A stretch of DNA of 64,000 nucleotides from Stutzerimonas stutzeri (GTDB lineage: Bacteria > Pseudomonadota > Gammaproteobacteria > Pseudomonadales > Pseudomonadaceae). Both the position numbers and the translations under genes were made by a program. The notes below the pieces were generated by a model that was not told where the DNA came from, searched no databases, and saw only the letters and a list, made by a program, of their open reading frames with translations. The stretch covers positions 1 through 64,000 of the forward strand of contig NZ_POUT01000016.1 of NCBI RefSeq assembly GCF_002890915.1, read 5' to 3'. Shown one piece after another: positions 37,230-45,294 of this stretch. The stretch's first letter is position 1. Each line of letters starts with the position of its first letter.

Positions 37230-37552
37230 GTACGGCTCCGGCACTCATGGCGCAAAGGCGAACGATAGCATGCGTACCTTCCGAATCAGCCGCCGGACGG
37301 CCCGACAAGCCCCGGCCCGGGCATGGAAGGCCCGGGCCAGGTTGTTCCGCGCCGCGGGGCGTGTATCCTCACAGCCATCAGCCGAATCGCTTCCAACTTC
37401 CCATGCACAGCACACGCATCCCCTGTTCCTCGAACCTGCCCGCGGGATGCCGGCTGCTGTTTCTCTTCGATACGGGACTGCTGGCGCTCTGGTGACGGCA
37501 GATCGTCAGCCATCCGCTCGAGTCGTCCATCCAGCCCATCGAGGAGTACCGC
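37230..37552. other. Gap between DUF1883 and MFS genes with a possible promoter
   Basis: No supported gene. A candidate promoter on the plus strand is TTGTTC at 37342-37347 and TATCCT at 37364-37369, 16 bases apart. It would place the MFS start codon (37553) about 175 bases downstream. A 30-codon frame at 37403-37495 has no ribosome site and I do not call it. GAGGAG precedes the MFS start. Confidence 0.35.
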
Positions 37553-38701
37553 ATGTCTGCGGTTCGTAACACCGTCCAGATCGATACCCCCATCGTGCGC
37601 CACGCGACGCGTTGCGGCTTCTTCATGGCCGGCTTCGGCCTGTCGGTATGGGCACCGCTGGTGCCCTACGTGCGAGAGCGCATCGAGATGAGCGACGCGG
37701 TGTTCGGCCTGTTGCTGCTGTGCATCGGCATCGGCTCGCTGAGCTGGATGCCCGTCTCCGGCGTGCTGGTGGCCCGCTGGGGTATCCGTCCGGTGCAGTT
37801 GTGCAGCGTCGCGCTGCTCGCCCTGGCCCTGGCCGGCATGGCCCTGACCGATTCGATCTGGCTGCTGGGCCTGGCGCTGTTCTGCTTCGGCGGCAGCCTG
37901 GGCGTGATCGACGTGATCATGAACATCCAGGCGGTGCTGGTGGAGACCGCCGTCGGCCGCCGGCTGATGTCGAATTTCCACGGCATGTACAGCCTGGGCG
38001 CCATCAGCGGTGCGCTGGTGCTCACCGGGCTGCTGACCCTCGGCCTGACGCCCGAGGTCGGCAGTTTCCTGATGATCGGCGCAGTCGTGCTGGCGAACCT
38101 CGGCTTCGCCCGCGGCTTCCTGCCGAACCGGGCACCGGGCGGCGGTTTCGCCTTCGTGCGGCCCACCACCATGGTGCTGCTGGTGGGGCTGATGTGCTTC
38201 GTGGTCTACCTGGCCGAGGGCGCAGTGCTGGACTGGAGCGCGCTCTACCTCACCGGCACGAAAGGCCTGGAAGTCGCCAAGGGCGGCCTCGGCTATGCCG
38301 CGTTCGCCCTGATGGTGACCATCGCCCGTTTCGCCGGCGGGCCGCTGCTCAATGCCCTGGGCACCGCTCGCGTCATCGCCTTCGGCGGGCTGCTGGCGGC
38401 GATCGGCATCGCCCTGAGCCTCGTAGCCGGGCACTGGGCCCTGGCCCTGGTCGGCTACGGCCTGTGCGGGCTGGGCTGCGCCAATGTCTCGCCGGTGCTG
38501 ATCTCGTCGTTGAGCCGGCAGGATGGCATGCCGGCGCATCTGGCCGTCACCGTCGCCACCACCATCGGCTTTGCCGGCGTGCTCGCCGGCCCGGCGATGA
38601 TGGGCGTGGTGGCCCATCTCGGCTCGCTGGGGCTGGCATTCGGCCTGCTCGCGCTGCTGTTGCTGGGCATCGTGCCGTTCAGCCGTCGCTTCCCCGCCTG
38701 A
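37553..38701 (+). CDS. MFS transporter (YbjJ/fucose-permease-like)
   Basis: A 382-residue transporter with 12 hydrophobic segments. GFFMAGFGLSVWAPLVPYVR opens helix 1; SGVLVARWGIRP is the motif A loop. NFHGMYSLGAISGAL and EGAVLDWSALYL are marks of the YbjJ-like group, whose members are annotated as sugar or metabolite permeases. GAGGAG is well placed before ATG 37553. The RlmN-like gene follows after 22 bases, so the two may share a transcript. Substrate unknown. Confidence 0.88.
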   Translation: MSAVRNTVQIDTPIVRHATRCGFFMAGFGLSVWAPLVPYVRERIEMSDAVFGLLLLCIGIGSLSWMPVSGVLVARWGIRPVQLCSVALLALALAGMALTDSIWLLGLALFCFGGSLGVIDVIMNIQAVLVETAVGRRLMSNFHGMYSLGAISGALVLTGLLTLGLTPEVGSFLMIGAVVLANLGFARGFLPNRAPGGGFAFVRPTTMVLLVGLMCFVVYLAEGAVLDWSALYLTGTKGLEVAKGGLGYAAFALMVTIARFAGGPLLNALGTARVIAFGGLLAAIGIALSLVAGHWALALVGYGLCGLGCANVSPVLISSLSRQDGMPAHLAVTVATTIGFAGVLAGPAMMGVVAHLGSLGLAFGLLALLLLGIVPFSRRFPA

Positions 38702-38723
38702 GCCCGGATAGAATGCGCGCCCT

Positions 38724-39746
38724 ATGCGCATCCCCGACTTCCAGCAACGTCTCGCCGACATCGGCGCCAAGCCCCGTCATATCGGGCGGATGACCCGCGC
38801 CTGGCTCAAGGGCCTGCCGCTCGATGTCGGGCGTCGCCAGCAGCAGGCCGAGGACTTCCTGCCACTGAGCGTGCGCGAAGGCCTGCCGGCGCTGAGCCTG
38901 GAAATCGATGCACTCGCCCGCCTGCGCTCCGAGCATCCGGCTGCCGATGGGTCGGCAAGGCTGCTGGTGGAGCTGGCCGACGGGCAGATGGTGGAAAGCG
39001 TGCTGCTGCCCCGCGACGGCCTGTGCGTGTCCAGCCAGGTCGGCTGCGCGGTGGGCTGCCTGTTCTGCATGACCGGCAAGAGCGGACTGCTGCGCCAGCT
39101 GGGCAGCGCCGAAATCGTCGCCCAGGTCGCCCTGGCCCGGCGCTTCCGGCCGGTGAAGAAGGTGGTGTTCATGGGCATGGGCGAGCCGGCGCACAACCTC
39201 GACAACGTGCTCGAGGCCATCGACCTGCTCGGCACAGACGGCGGCATCGGCCACAAGAACCTGGTGTTCTCCACGGTCGGCGACCCGCGCGTGTTCGAAC
39301 GCCTGCCGCATGAGCGGGTCAAGCCCGCCCTGGCCCTCTCGCTGCACAGCACCGACGCCGAGCTGCGCCAGGCCCTGTTGCCACGCGCGCCACGGATCGC
39401 GCCGGATGAGCTGGTCGAGCTCGGCGAGGCCTATGCGCGCAGCGTGGGTTTCCCGATCCAGTACCAGTGGACGCTGCTCAAGGGCATCAATGACCACCAG
39501 GACGAGATGGATGGCATCCTGCGCCTGCTCAAGGGCAAGTACGCGGTGATGAACCTGATCCCCTACAACAGCCTGGAAGCCGACGACTACCAGCGTCCCG
39601 ATGGCGAGCGAATCGTGCAGATCGTGCGCTACCTGCACAGCCGCGGCGTGTTGACCAAGGTGCGCAATTCGGCCGGCCAGGACATCGATGGCGGCTGCGG
39701 GCAGTTGCGCGCACGGGCCGAGCAGGTCATCGCACGCAAGCGCTGA
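38724..39746 (+). CDS. Radical SAM rRNA/tRNA methyltransferase, RlmN-like paralogue
   Basis: A 340-residue radical-SAM enzyme. The [4Fe-4S] motif CAVGCLFC is preceded by LCVSSQVGC, which contains the RlmN-type Cys. The methyl-carrying Cys near the C-terminus is present in GQDIDGGCGQL. MGMGEPAHNLDNV and LALSLHSTDAELRQ are further RlmN/Cfr marks. Pseudomonads also carry the housekeeping RlmN near ndk, so this is probably the second copy (PA1839-like). It is expected to methylate an adenosine C2 or C8 of RNA, but the target is unproved. The start is ATG 38724, with a poor ribosome site. Confidence 0.88.
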   Translation: MRIPDFQQRLADIGAKPRHIGRMTRAWLKGLPLDVGRRQQQAEDFLPLSVREGLPALSLEIDALARLRSEHPAADGSARLLVELADGQMVESVLLPRDGLCVSSQVGCAVGCLFCMTGKSGLLRQLGSAEIVAQVALARRFRPVKKVVFMGMGEPAHNLDNVLEAIDLLGTDGGIGHKNLVFSTVGDPRVFERLPHERVKPALALSLHSTDAELRQALLPRAPRIAPDELVELGEAYARSVGFPIQYQWTLLKGINDHQDEMDGILRLLKGKYAVMNLIPYNSLEADDYQRPDGERIVQIVRYLHSRGVLTKVRNSAGQDIDGGCGQLRARAEQVIARKR

Positions 39747-39846
39747 ACCCTCCCGGCCATCCACTGTCCCAGCGCAGGGCCCCGGCGAAGTCGACCCTCG
39801 GCCCGTAGCCGCCGATCATCGATAGCAAGGAAAGCCTACGAGCAAC

Positions 39847-41163
39847 ATGCACACCCTGGAACGACTCAAGCGTGGCGATCTGGCCGGCGCGCGACGCCTC
39901 GATCTCTCGGCCGGTCTGCGCGAATTCCCCGAGGAAATCTACGGGCTGGCCGACACCCTGGAAGTGCTGAATCTTTCCGGCAACCAGCTGAGCGAGCTGC
40001 CCGCCGATCTGTCGCGCCTGCACAGGCTGCGCATCCTGTTCTGCTCGGACAACCCCTTCAGCGTCGTACCGGAGAGCCTTGGCGATTGCCCACGGCTGGA
40101 GATGATCGGGTTCAAGGCCAACCGCATTCATCACCTGCCCGCCGCCGCCCTGCCGCCGGCATTGCGCTGGCTGATTCTCACCGACAATCGGTTGCAGGCG
40201 CTGCCGCCAGAGCTTGGCCACTGCCACCACCTGCAGAAGCTGATGCTCGCCGGCAATCGGCTGCACGCGCTGCCGGAAAACCTGGCCGACTGCGCCAACC
40301 TGGAATTGCTGCGAATCGCCGCCAATCGCCTGGAGGCATTGCCCGAGTGGCTGCTGGCCTTGCCCCGGCTAAGCTGGCTGGCCTTCGCCGGCAATCCTTT
40401 CAGCGACGCCAACGAAGCCGCGGCGCTGGCCCGCCATCCGTTGCCACCGGTGCCCCGCGACGACGTCCTGTTGCAGGAAGTACTGGGCCAGGGCGCATCC
40501 GGTGTCATCCACCGCGCCGAATGGCGCCGAACCGACCGGCCGCCGACGCAGATGGCGGCCAAGCTGTTCAAGGGCCCTCTCACCAGCGATGGCCTGCCCC
40601 ATAGTGAAATGGCCGCCTGCGTCGCCGCCGGCACGCATACCAACCTGATCGGCGTCGCCGGACCGCTGGCCGATGCGCCCGGGCAAGCCCCGGGCCTGCT
40701 GATGGAGCTGATCGATCCGGCGTTCCAGCCGCTGGCCGGCCCGCCCTCGCTGGCCAGCTGCACCCGGGACTGCTATGCCGAGCATCAGCGGTTCAGCCTC
40801 GAACAGGTCCTGCGCATCGTCCGCGGCGTCGCCTCGACAGTGGTGCACTTGCATGAGCGCGGCATCCTGCATGGCGATCTCTACGCGCACAACCTGCTGG
40901 TCGACCCACGGGGCGACTGCCTGCTCAGCGATTTCGGCGCTGCCTCGTTCTTCGATCCGAACAGCGCCGCCGGACATGCCCTGCAGCGCATCGAGGCACG
41001 CGCCTTCAGCTGCCTGCTGGAGGAGTTGCTGCAGCGATGCCGCGAAGACAGGCAGGATGAGCGCGTACGGCGCCTCATCCAGCTGCAGCAGCAATGCTTG
41101 GCCGAACGCCCGGAGCTGCGCCCGGACTTCGCCCAGCTCGACGCCCACCTCGCCGCGCTCTGA
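39847..41163 (+). CDS. Leucine-rich repeat protein fused to a Ser/Thr-kinase-like domain
   Basis: A 438-residue cytoplasmic protein. Residues about 15-200 hold seven or so 23-residue leucine-rich repeats (LEVLNLSGNQLSELPADLSR, LQKLMLAGNRLHALPENLAD). Residues 208-438 form a short protein-kinase fold: glycine loop LGQGASGVIHRAEW, Lys239 in MAAKLFKG, catalytic HGDLYAHN with Asp344, and SDFGAA with Asp362. Catalytic residues are thus present, but the C-lobe is reduced. LRR proteins with kinase tails of this kind occur in pseudomonads and have no established role. ATG 39847 is preceded by AAGGAAAG at 13 bases, a little far. A membrane protein gene follows. Confidence 0.85.
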   Translation: MHTLERLKRGDLAGARRLDLSAGLREFPEEIYGLADTLEVLNLSGNQLSELPADLSRLHRLRILFCSDNPFSVVPESLGDCPRLEMIGFKANRIHHLPAAALPPALRWLILTDNRLQALPPELGHCHHLQKLMLAGNRLHALPENLADCANLELLRIAANRLEALPEWLLALPRLSWLAFAGNPFSDANEAAALARHPLPPVPRDDVLLQEVLGQGASGVIHRAEWRRTDRPPTQMAAKLFKGPLTSDGLPHSEMAACVAAGTHTNLIGVAGPLADAPGQAPGLLMELIDPAFQPLAGPPSLASCTRDCYAEHQRFSLEQVLRIVRGVASTVVHLHERGILHGDLYAHNLLVDPRGDCLLSDFGAASFFDPNSAAGHALQRIEARAFSCLLEELLQRCREDRQDERVRRLIQLQQQCLAERPELRPDFAQLDAHLAAL

Positions 41164-41185
41164 TGCGCCCAACCGGACCCCGACG

Positions 41186-41641
41186 ATGAGCTCACCCGAC
41201 GCAGACGCCAACAGCGATCGCACGCCCTATCCCAAACCCTTCGCCGACCGGCCACTGGAACAGGACCCCTTCGTCCGCGGCCTCAAGCAGCGCTTGCCCG
41301 AGCACCTGCGCGAATCCTTCAGCGGCGAGCAGCTGGACGCGCTGCGCAGCGTCTTCGGCGCCCGCTCGTGGGTCAGGCACCGCGTCGACCTGCGCGGCAC
41401 CGTCAAGCTGTGGGGCAACCAGTTCTATTTCGCGATCCTCGCCGGGCGCAACAAGCGCAACCTGACGCGCCCCCAGCAGAACCTCTCGCTGCTGGCCAAG
41501 GCGGCACTGATCACCCTGTTCCTGCTGTTCTCCGGGTTGCTCGGGCTGGTCATCCTCTACCTGCTCAAGTCGGCGCTGGGTATCGACTTGCTGCCGGGTG
41601 TCTCGCTCGGCCTCTGGGATTGGTTCAAGGTCAATTTCTGA
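41186..41641 (+). CDS. Hypothetical membrane protein, 151 residues
   Basis: From ATG 41186 the protein has a polar N-terminal 105 residues (LKQRLPEHLRESFSGEQLDA, SWVRHRVDLRGTVKLWGNQF) and one strong membrane segment at about 110-133 (AALITLFLLFSGLLGLVILYLL). It starts 22 bases after the LRR-kinase stop and could be a membrane partner of that protein. I recognise no family. The same frame is open further upstream only as a shadow of the kinase gene. Confidence 0.7.
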   Translation: MSSPDADANSDRTPYPKPFADRPLEQDPFVRGLKQRLPEHLRESFSGEQLDALRSVFGARSWVRHRVDLRGTVKLWGNQFYFAILAGRNKRNLTRPQQNLSLLAKAALITLFLLFSGLLGLVILYLLKSALGIDLLPGVSLGLWDWFKVNF

Positions 41642-41787
41642 CACACACTTGCAAGAGCGCCGCTGTACGGGCCCAGGTGCAGCCCATCAAGGATGGTTGG
41701 CATCGACTTTCGGAGCGCCCGGTTCGATCGGCATTGATCGGGATCATAGCGGCGCCCGGGGGCATGCCGAGAATGAATGGGCTCCCG

Positions 41788-41808
41788 TTTCCACGAGCTT
41801 AATGGAGG
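41788..41808 (+). promoter_or_regulatory. Possible RNA-thermometer hairpin covering the hsp20 ribosome site
   Basis: In the mRNA, UUUCCA (41788-41793) can pair along its full length with UGGAGG (41803-41808), which contains the Shine-Dalgarno of the hsp20 gene. Two of the six pairs are U-G. The loop has nine bases and the start codon is eight bases downstream. A short, weak, U-rich stem over the ribosome site is the design of FourU/ROSE-like thermosensors of small heat-shock genes. Confidence 0.4.
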
Positions 41809-41815
41809 TTCCGAA

Positions 41816-42343
41816 ATGAACGACACTTCGAACAAACCTGCAGTAAGTAGTGACGAAAACAAAACACCGGCCCCGCCGGAGGCGTGGCGCCCCTTCGACT
41901 CCCTGCGGCGCCAGGTCGACCGGCTGTTCGACGACTTCGAGCGCCCCTGGCACCTGCCCTTCTCGCGCCATGGTTTCGAGACCACGCCATTCTGGCAGGG
42001 CGGCCTCGCACGGATGCCGGCGATGGATGTGGTAGAGAAGGACAAGACCTTCGAGATCACCGCCGAGCTGCCGGGCATGGACGAGAAGGACGTGGAGGTC
42101 AAGCTGGTCGGCAACAACCTGATCATCAAGGGCGAGAAGCGCCAGGAACGCAAGGAGGAAAAGGATGGCTACCATCTTTCCGAACGTTCTTACGGCAGCT
42201 TCCAGCGCAGTTTCGCCCTGCCGGAGGGTGTCGACCGCGAGCAGATCGATGCCAGGTTCGGCAAGGGTGTGCTGACGCTGTCCCTGGCGAAGAAAGCGGG
42301 CGCGCCGGAAGGCGAAAAGAGCATTTCCATCAAGACCGAGTAG
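41816..42343 (+). CDS. Hsp20/alpha-crystallin family small heat-shock protein
   Basis: A 175-residue holdase chaperone that binds unfolding proteins without ATP. After a variable N-terminal region (WRPFDSLRRQVDRLFDDFER) the alpha-crystallin domain covers about 70-170: AMDVVEKDKTFEITAELPGM, NNLIIKGEKRQE, and FQRSFALPEGVDREQIDARF with GKGVLTLSLAKK. The C-terminus ISIKTE replaces the usual IxI with ISI. GGAGG is seven bases before ATG 41816. The upstream leader can fold over this site. It differs from the IbpA type and belongs to the class found in many plant-associated and soil bacteria. Confidence 0.93.
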   Translation: MNDTSNKPAVSSDENKTPAPPEAWRPFDSLRRQVDRLFDDFERPWHLPFSRHGFETTPFWQGGLARMPAMDVVEKDKTFEITAELPGMDEKDVEVKLVGNNLIIKGEKRQERKEEKDGYHLSERSYGSFQRSFALPEGVDREQIDARFGKGVLTLSLAKKAGAPEGEKSISIKTE

Positions 42344-42350
42344 CTCTGGC

Positions 42351-42387
42351 ACCGAAGGCGGATCGGCATCGCCGACCCGCCTTCGGT
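42351..42387 (+). terminator. Hairpin after hsp20
   Basis: ACCGAAGGCGG and its complement CCGCCTTCGGT form a perfect 11-bp stem with a 15-base loop eight bases after the stop. No T-run follows. Confidence 0.6.
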
Positions 42388-42484
42388 GGACAAACCACTT
42401 CAGCCCCCTTCCGCTGACGCGTTCCGTCATCCTGATCCGCCGACTCGGCTAGACTTCCCGAAAACCCGGCGGTTCGAGGTAGGC

Positions 42485-42700
42485 ATGAGCGACGAACAGG
42501 ATAAACCCCTCACCCTGCGCCAGATGCTCGGCAGCGTGCTGGCCGCAGCCCTCGGCGTGCAGAGCGGCAAGAACCGCGCCCGCGATTTCAGCCACGGCAA
42601 ACCCAGCCACTTCATTTTCCTCGGCCTGGGGTTCACGGCAATCTTCGTGCTGGTGATTCTCGGCGTGGTCAAGTTGGCGCTCTACCTGGCTGCGCCTTGA
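42485..42700 (+). CDS. DUF2970 small membrane protein
   Basis: A 71-residue protein starting MSDEQDKPLTLRQMLGSVLA with the conserved AALGVQSGKNRARDF and one C-terminal membrane helix (FIFLGLGFTAIFVLVILGVV). This is the DUF2970 family of unknown function. ATG 42485 with GAGGTAG upstream is better than the longer frame beginning at 42386, which covers the hsp20 terminator. Confidence 0.82.
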   Translation: MSDEQDKPLTLRQMLGSVLAAALGVQSGKNRARDFSHGKPSHFIFLGLGFTAIFVLVILGVVKLALYLAAP

Positions 42701-42814
42701 GGCGCGCCGCCAAGCAGAACGCGGACGGCAATCCGGTCGAGCCCGGTGGTTCGCTCATCGAGCCAGCAAAGGCTGGGCGCGGCCATGCCCCTGCCGGCAA
42801 AGCCCCACGCCCGT

Positions 42815-42916
42815 TTATTGATGGCTGACCCAGAAAATGGCCGTGCCGACGGCGAGCATGATCAGACTGAAAATCGCCGCGGCGTCCACCAAACTGTCGC
42901 GCTGGTCGTTTCTCAA
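42815..42916 (-). CDS. Small single-pass membrane protein, 33 residues
   Basis: A TTG start at 42916 has GAGGAGG seven bases upstream. The 33-residue product begins RNDQRDSLVDAAAIF and has one hydrophobic helix (FSLIMLAVGTAIFWVS). The quality of the ribosome site and the clean membrane segment support a real gene despite the rare start. It lies in the 451-base gap between DUF2970 and cysI. The rest of that gap holds an AT-rich stretch before cysI (43008-43075) and otherwise nothing recognised. Confidence 0.55.
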   Translation of the reverse strand: MRNDQRDSLVDAAAIFSLIMLAVGTAIFWVSHQ

Positions 42917-43151
42917 GGGATGCCTCCTCTTCGCATGCGGGATCGCATAGCCACTGTTGAGCAGTTAAGACCAGCTCCCGGGATCGCTCAAGGCAGGCCT
43001 CTTCTCCCTACGATTTCGCTCTATTTCGTTCTAAACATATTCCCAAACATCACTTTTGCGCATAACCACTAGCTGGTATCGTGCCCGACTCCCTGAATGG
43101 GTGCGCGGCCGTGCGCGCGAAAGCTGTAGACAGCCTGAGAACAGGACATTT

Positions 43152-44810
43152 ATGTACGTTTACGATCAGTACGACCAACACATCATCGAGGATCGGGTGC
43201 GGCAGTTCCGCGACCAGACCCGCCGCTACCTGGCCGGCGAGCTCGCTGATGAGGAGTTCCGCCCGCTACGACTGCAGAACGGCCTTTATATCCAGCGCTA
43301 TGCGCCCATGCTGCGTATAGCCGTTCCCTACGGGCTGCTGTCCTCCACCCAGTTGCGCAAGCTGGCGCAGATCGCCCGTCACTACGACAAGGGCTACGCC
43401 CACGTCAGCACCCGTACCAACGTGCAATTCAACTGGCCGGAACTGGAAGACGTCCCCGAGATCCTGGCCGAACTGGCCACCGTGCAGATGCACGCCATCC
43501 AGACCAGCGGCAACTGCATCCGCAACACCACCACCGACCAGTTCGCCGGCGTGGCCAAGGACGAGCTGATCGATCCGCGTCCCTGGTGCGAGATCATCCG
43601 CCAGTGGTCGACCTTCCACCCGGAATTCGCCTTCCTGCCGCGCAAGTTCAAGATCGCCGTGAACGGCGCCGCCAGCGACCGTGCGGCCATCGAGGTGCAC
43701 GATATCGGCCTGGAGGCGGTGAAGAACGCCGCCGGCGAGCTGGGCTTCCGCGTTTCGGTCGGCGGCGGCCTGGGACGGACGCCGATCGTCGGCAGCTATA
43801 TCAACGAATTCCTGCCGTGGCAGCACCTGCTCAGCTACCTCGACGCCATCCTGCGGGTCTACAACCGCTACGGCCGTCGCGACAACAAGTTCAAGGCGCG
43901 CATCAAGATCCTGGTCAAGGCGCTGACCCCGGAAGTGTTCGCCGAACGCGTCAACGCCGAATGGGCGCACCTGAAAGACGGCCCGACGACCCTGACCGAA
44001 GTCGAAGTCGAGCGCGTCGGCAAATTCTTCGTCGATCCCGACTACAAGGCCCTGCAAGACCAGGACGCCGCCCTCGCCCAGCTCGATGCCGAACACCCCG
44101 GCTTCGCCCGCTGGCGCCAGCGCAACGTGGTCGCGCACAAGAAGCCCGGCTACGCCGCGGTCACCCTTTCGCTGAAGAGCACCGGCGTCGCGCCGGGCGA
44201 TGTCACCGACAAGCAGCTCGATGCCATCGCCGACCTGGCCGATCGCTACAGCTTCGGCGAAGTGCGCAACTCCCACGAGCAGAACATGATTCTCGCCGAC
44301 GTCGAGCAGGCCCGGCTGTTCGAACTCTGGCACGAACTGCGCGAACTGGGCCTGGCCACGCCGAACATCGGCTTGCTGACCGACATCGTCTGCTGCCCGG
44401 GCGGCGACTTCTGCTCGCTGGCCAATGCCAAGTCGATTCCCGTCGCCGAGGCCATCCAGCGCCGTTTCGACGACCTCGACTACCTGTTCGACCTGGGCAA
44501 CATCGACCTGAATATCTCCGGCTGCATGAATGCCTGCGGGCACCACCATGTCGGCCACATCGGCATCCTCGGCGTCGACAAGAAAGGCGCGGAGTTCTAT
44601 CAGGTTTCGCTGGGCGGCAGTTCGGGCCGCAACGCCAGCCTCGGCCAGATCCTCGGCCCGTCCTTCGCCCAGGATGCAATGCCCGACGTGATCGAGAAGA
44701 TCATCACCGTCTACGTGGAGCAGCGTACCGAAGATGAACAGTTTATCGACACCTTCCGCCGCATCGGCATCGACCCCTTCAAGGAACACGTCTATGCAGC
44801 GAATCATTAA
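43152..44810 (+). CDS. cysI: Sulfite reductase, hemoprotein (ferredoxin/nitrite-sulfite reductase family)
   Basis: A 552-residue cytoplasmic enzyme that reduces sulfite to sulfide with six electrons during sulfate assimilation. The coupled siroheme/[4Fe-4S] centre is bound by Cys415 and Cys421 (CCPGGDFC) and by Cys458 and Cys462 (SGCMNACGHHH). Duplicated ferrodoxin-like half-domains are seen at RIAVPYGLLSSTQLRKLAQI and NVVAHKKPGYAAVTLSL. In P. aeruginosa the equivalent gene is annotated cysI; a nitrite reductase role is the alternative. It overlaps the DUF934 gene, its usual partner. ATG 43152 has AGGAC upstream. Confidence 0.93.
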   Translation: MYVYDQYDQHIIEDRVRQFRDQTRRYLAGELADEEFRPLRLQNGLYIQRYAPMLRIAVPYGLLSSTQLRKLAQIARHYDKGYAHVSTRTNVQFNWPELEDVPEILAELATVQMHAIQTSGNCIRNTTTDQFAGVAKDELIDPRPWCEIIRQWSTFHPEFAFLPRKFKIAVNGAASDRAAIEVHDIGLEAVKNAAGELGFRVSVGGGLGRTPIVGSYINEFLPWQHLLSYLDAILRVYNRYGRRDNKFKARIKILVKALTPEVFAERVNAEWAHLKDGPTTLTEVEVERVGKFFVDPDYKALQDQDAALAQLDAEHPGFARWRQRNVVAHKKPGYAAVTLSLKSTGVAPGDVTDKQLDAIADLADRYSFGEVRNSHEQNMILADVEQARLFELWHELRELGLATPNIGLLTDIVCCPGGDFCSLANAKSIPVAEAIQRRFDDLDYLFDLGNIDLNISGCMNACGHHHVGHIGILGVDKKGAEFYQVSLGGSSGRNASLGQILGPSFAQDAMPDVIEKIITVYVEQRTEDEQFIDTFRRIGIDPFKEHVYAANH

Positions 44811-45294
44811 GAACGACCAGCTCGTCGACGAAACCTGGCATCTGCTACCCAAGGAACAGACGCTCGACGAGCTGTGCAACAGCGACGACCTGATCGTCCC
44901 GCTGCACCTCTGGCTCGACCATGCCCACGCCCTCAAGGCGCGCGACGGTGGCCTCGGGGTCTGGCTGGATGCCGACGAACAGGTGGAAGACATCGCCGAC
45001 GACCTGGCCCATTTCCAGGTCGTTGCGCTCAACTTCCCGAGCTTCACCGACGGGCGCCACTACTCCAGCGCACGCCTGTTGCGCGAGCGCTACGGCTACA
45101 AGGGTGAGATTCGCGCCATCGGCGACGTGCTGCGCGACCAGCTGTTCTACATGCGCCGCTGCGGTTTCGACGCCTTCGCCGTGAGAGCCGATCGCGATCC
45201 GCTCGACGCCCTGCAAGGCCTCAAGGACTTCTCGGTGACCTACCAGGCCGCCGCCGACGACGACCGGCCGCTGTTCCGGCGCCGCCAGGGCTGA
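44794..45294 (+). CDS. DUF934 protein, partner of sulfite reductase
   Basis: A 166-residue protein whose first 17 bases overlap cysI. DUF934 proteins nearly always follow ferredoxin-type sulfite reductases and are needed for sulfite reduction, perhaps as an electron-transfer or assembly partner. Conserved stretches are DEQVEDIADDLAHFQVVALN, FPSFTDGRHYSSARLLRERY and GDVLRDQLFYMRRCGFDAF. AAGGAAC precedes ATG 44794. The last 15 codons (AAADDDRPLFRRRQG) form the first part of a 193-bp sequence repeated twice more downstream. Confidence 0.88.
   Translation: MQRIIKNDQLVDETWHLLPKEQTLDELCNSDDLIVPLHLWLDHAHALKARDGGLGVWLDADEQVEDIADDLAHFQVVALNFPSFTDGRHYSSARLLRERYGYKGEIRAIGDVLRDQLFYMRRCGFDAFAVRADRDPLDALQGLKDFSVTYQAAADDDRPLFRRRQG

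Noticed and set aside
37403..37495. 30-codon ORF before the MFS gene
   Set aside because: No Shine-Dalgarno and no coupling to the MFS start; composition gives no support.
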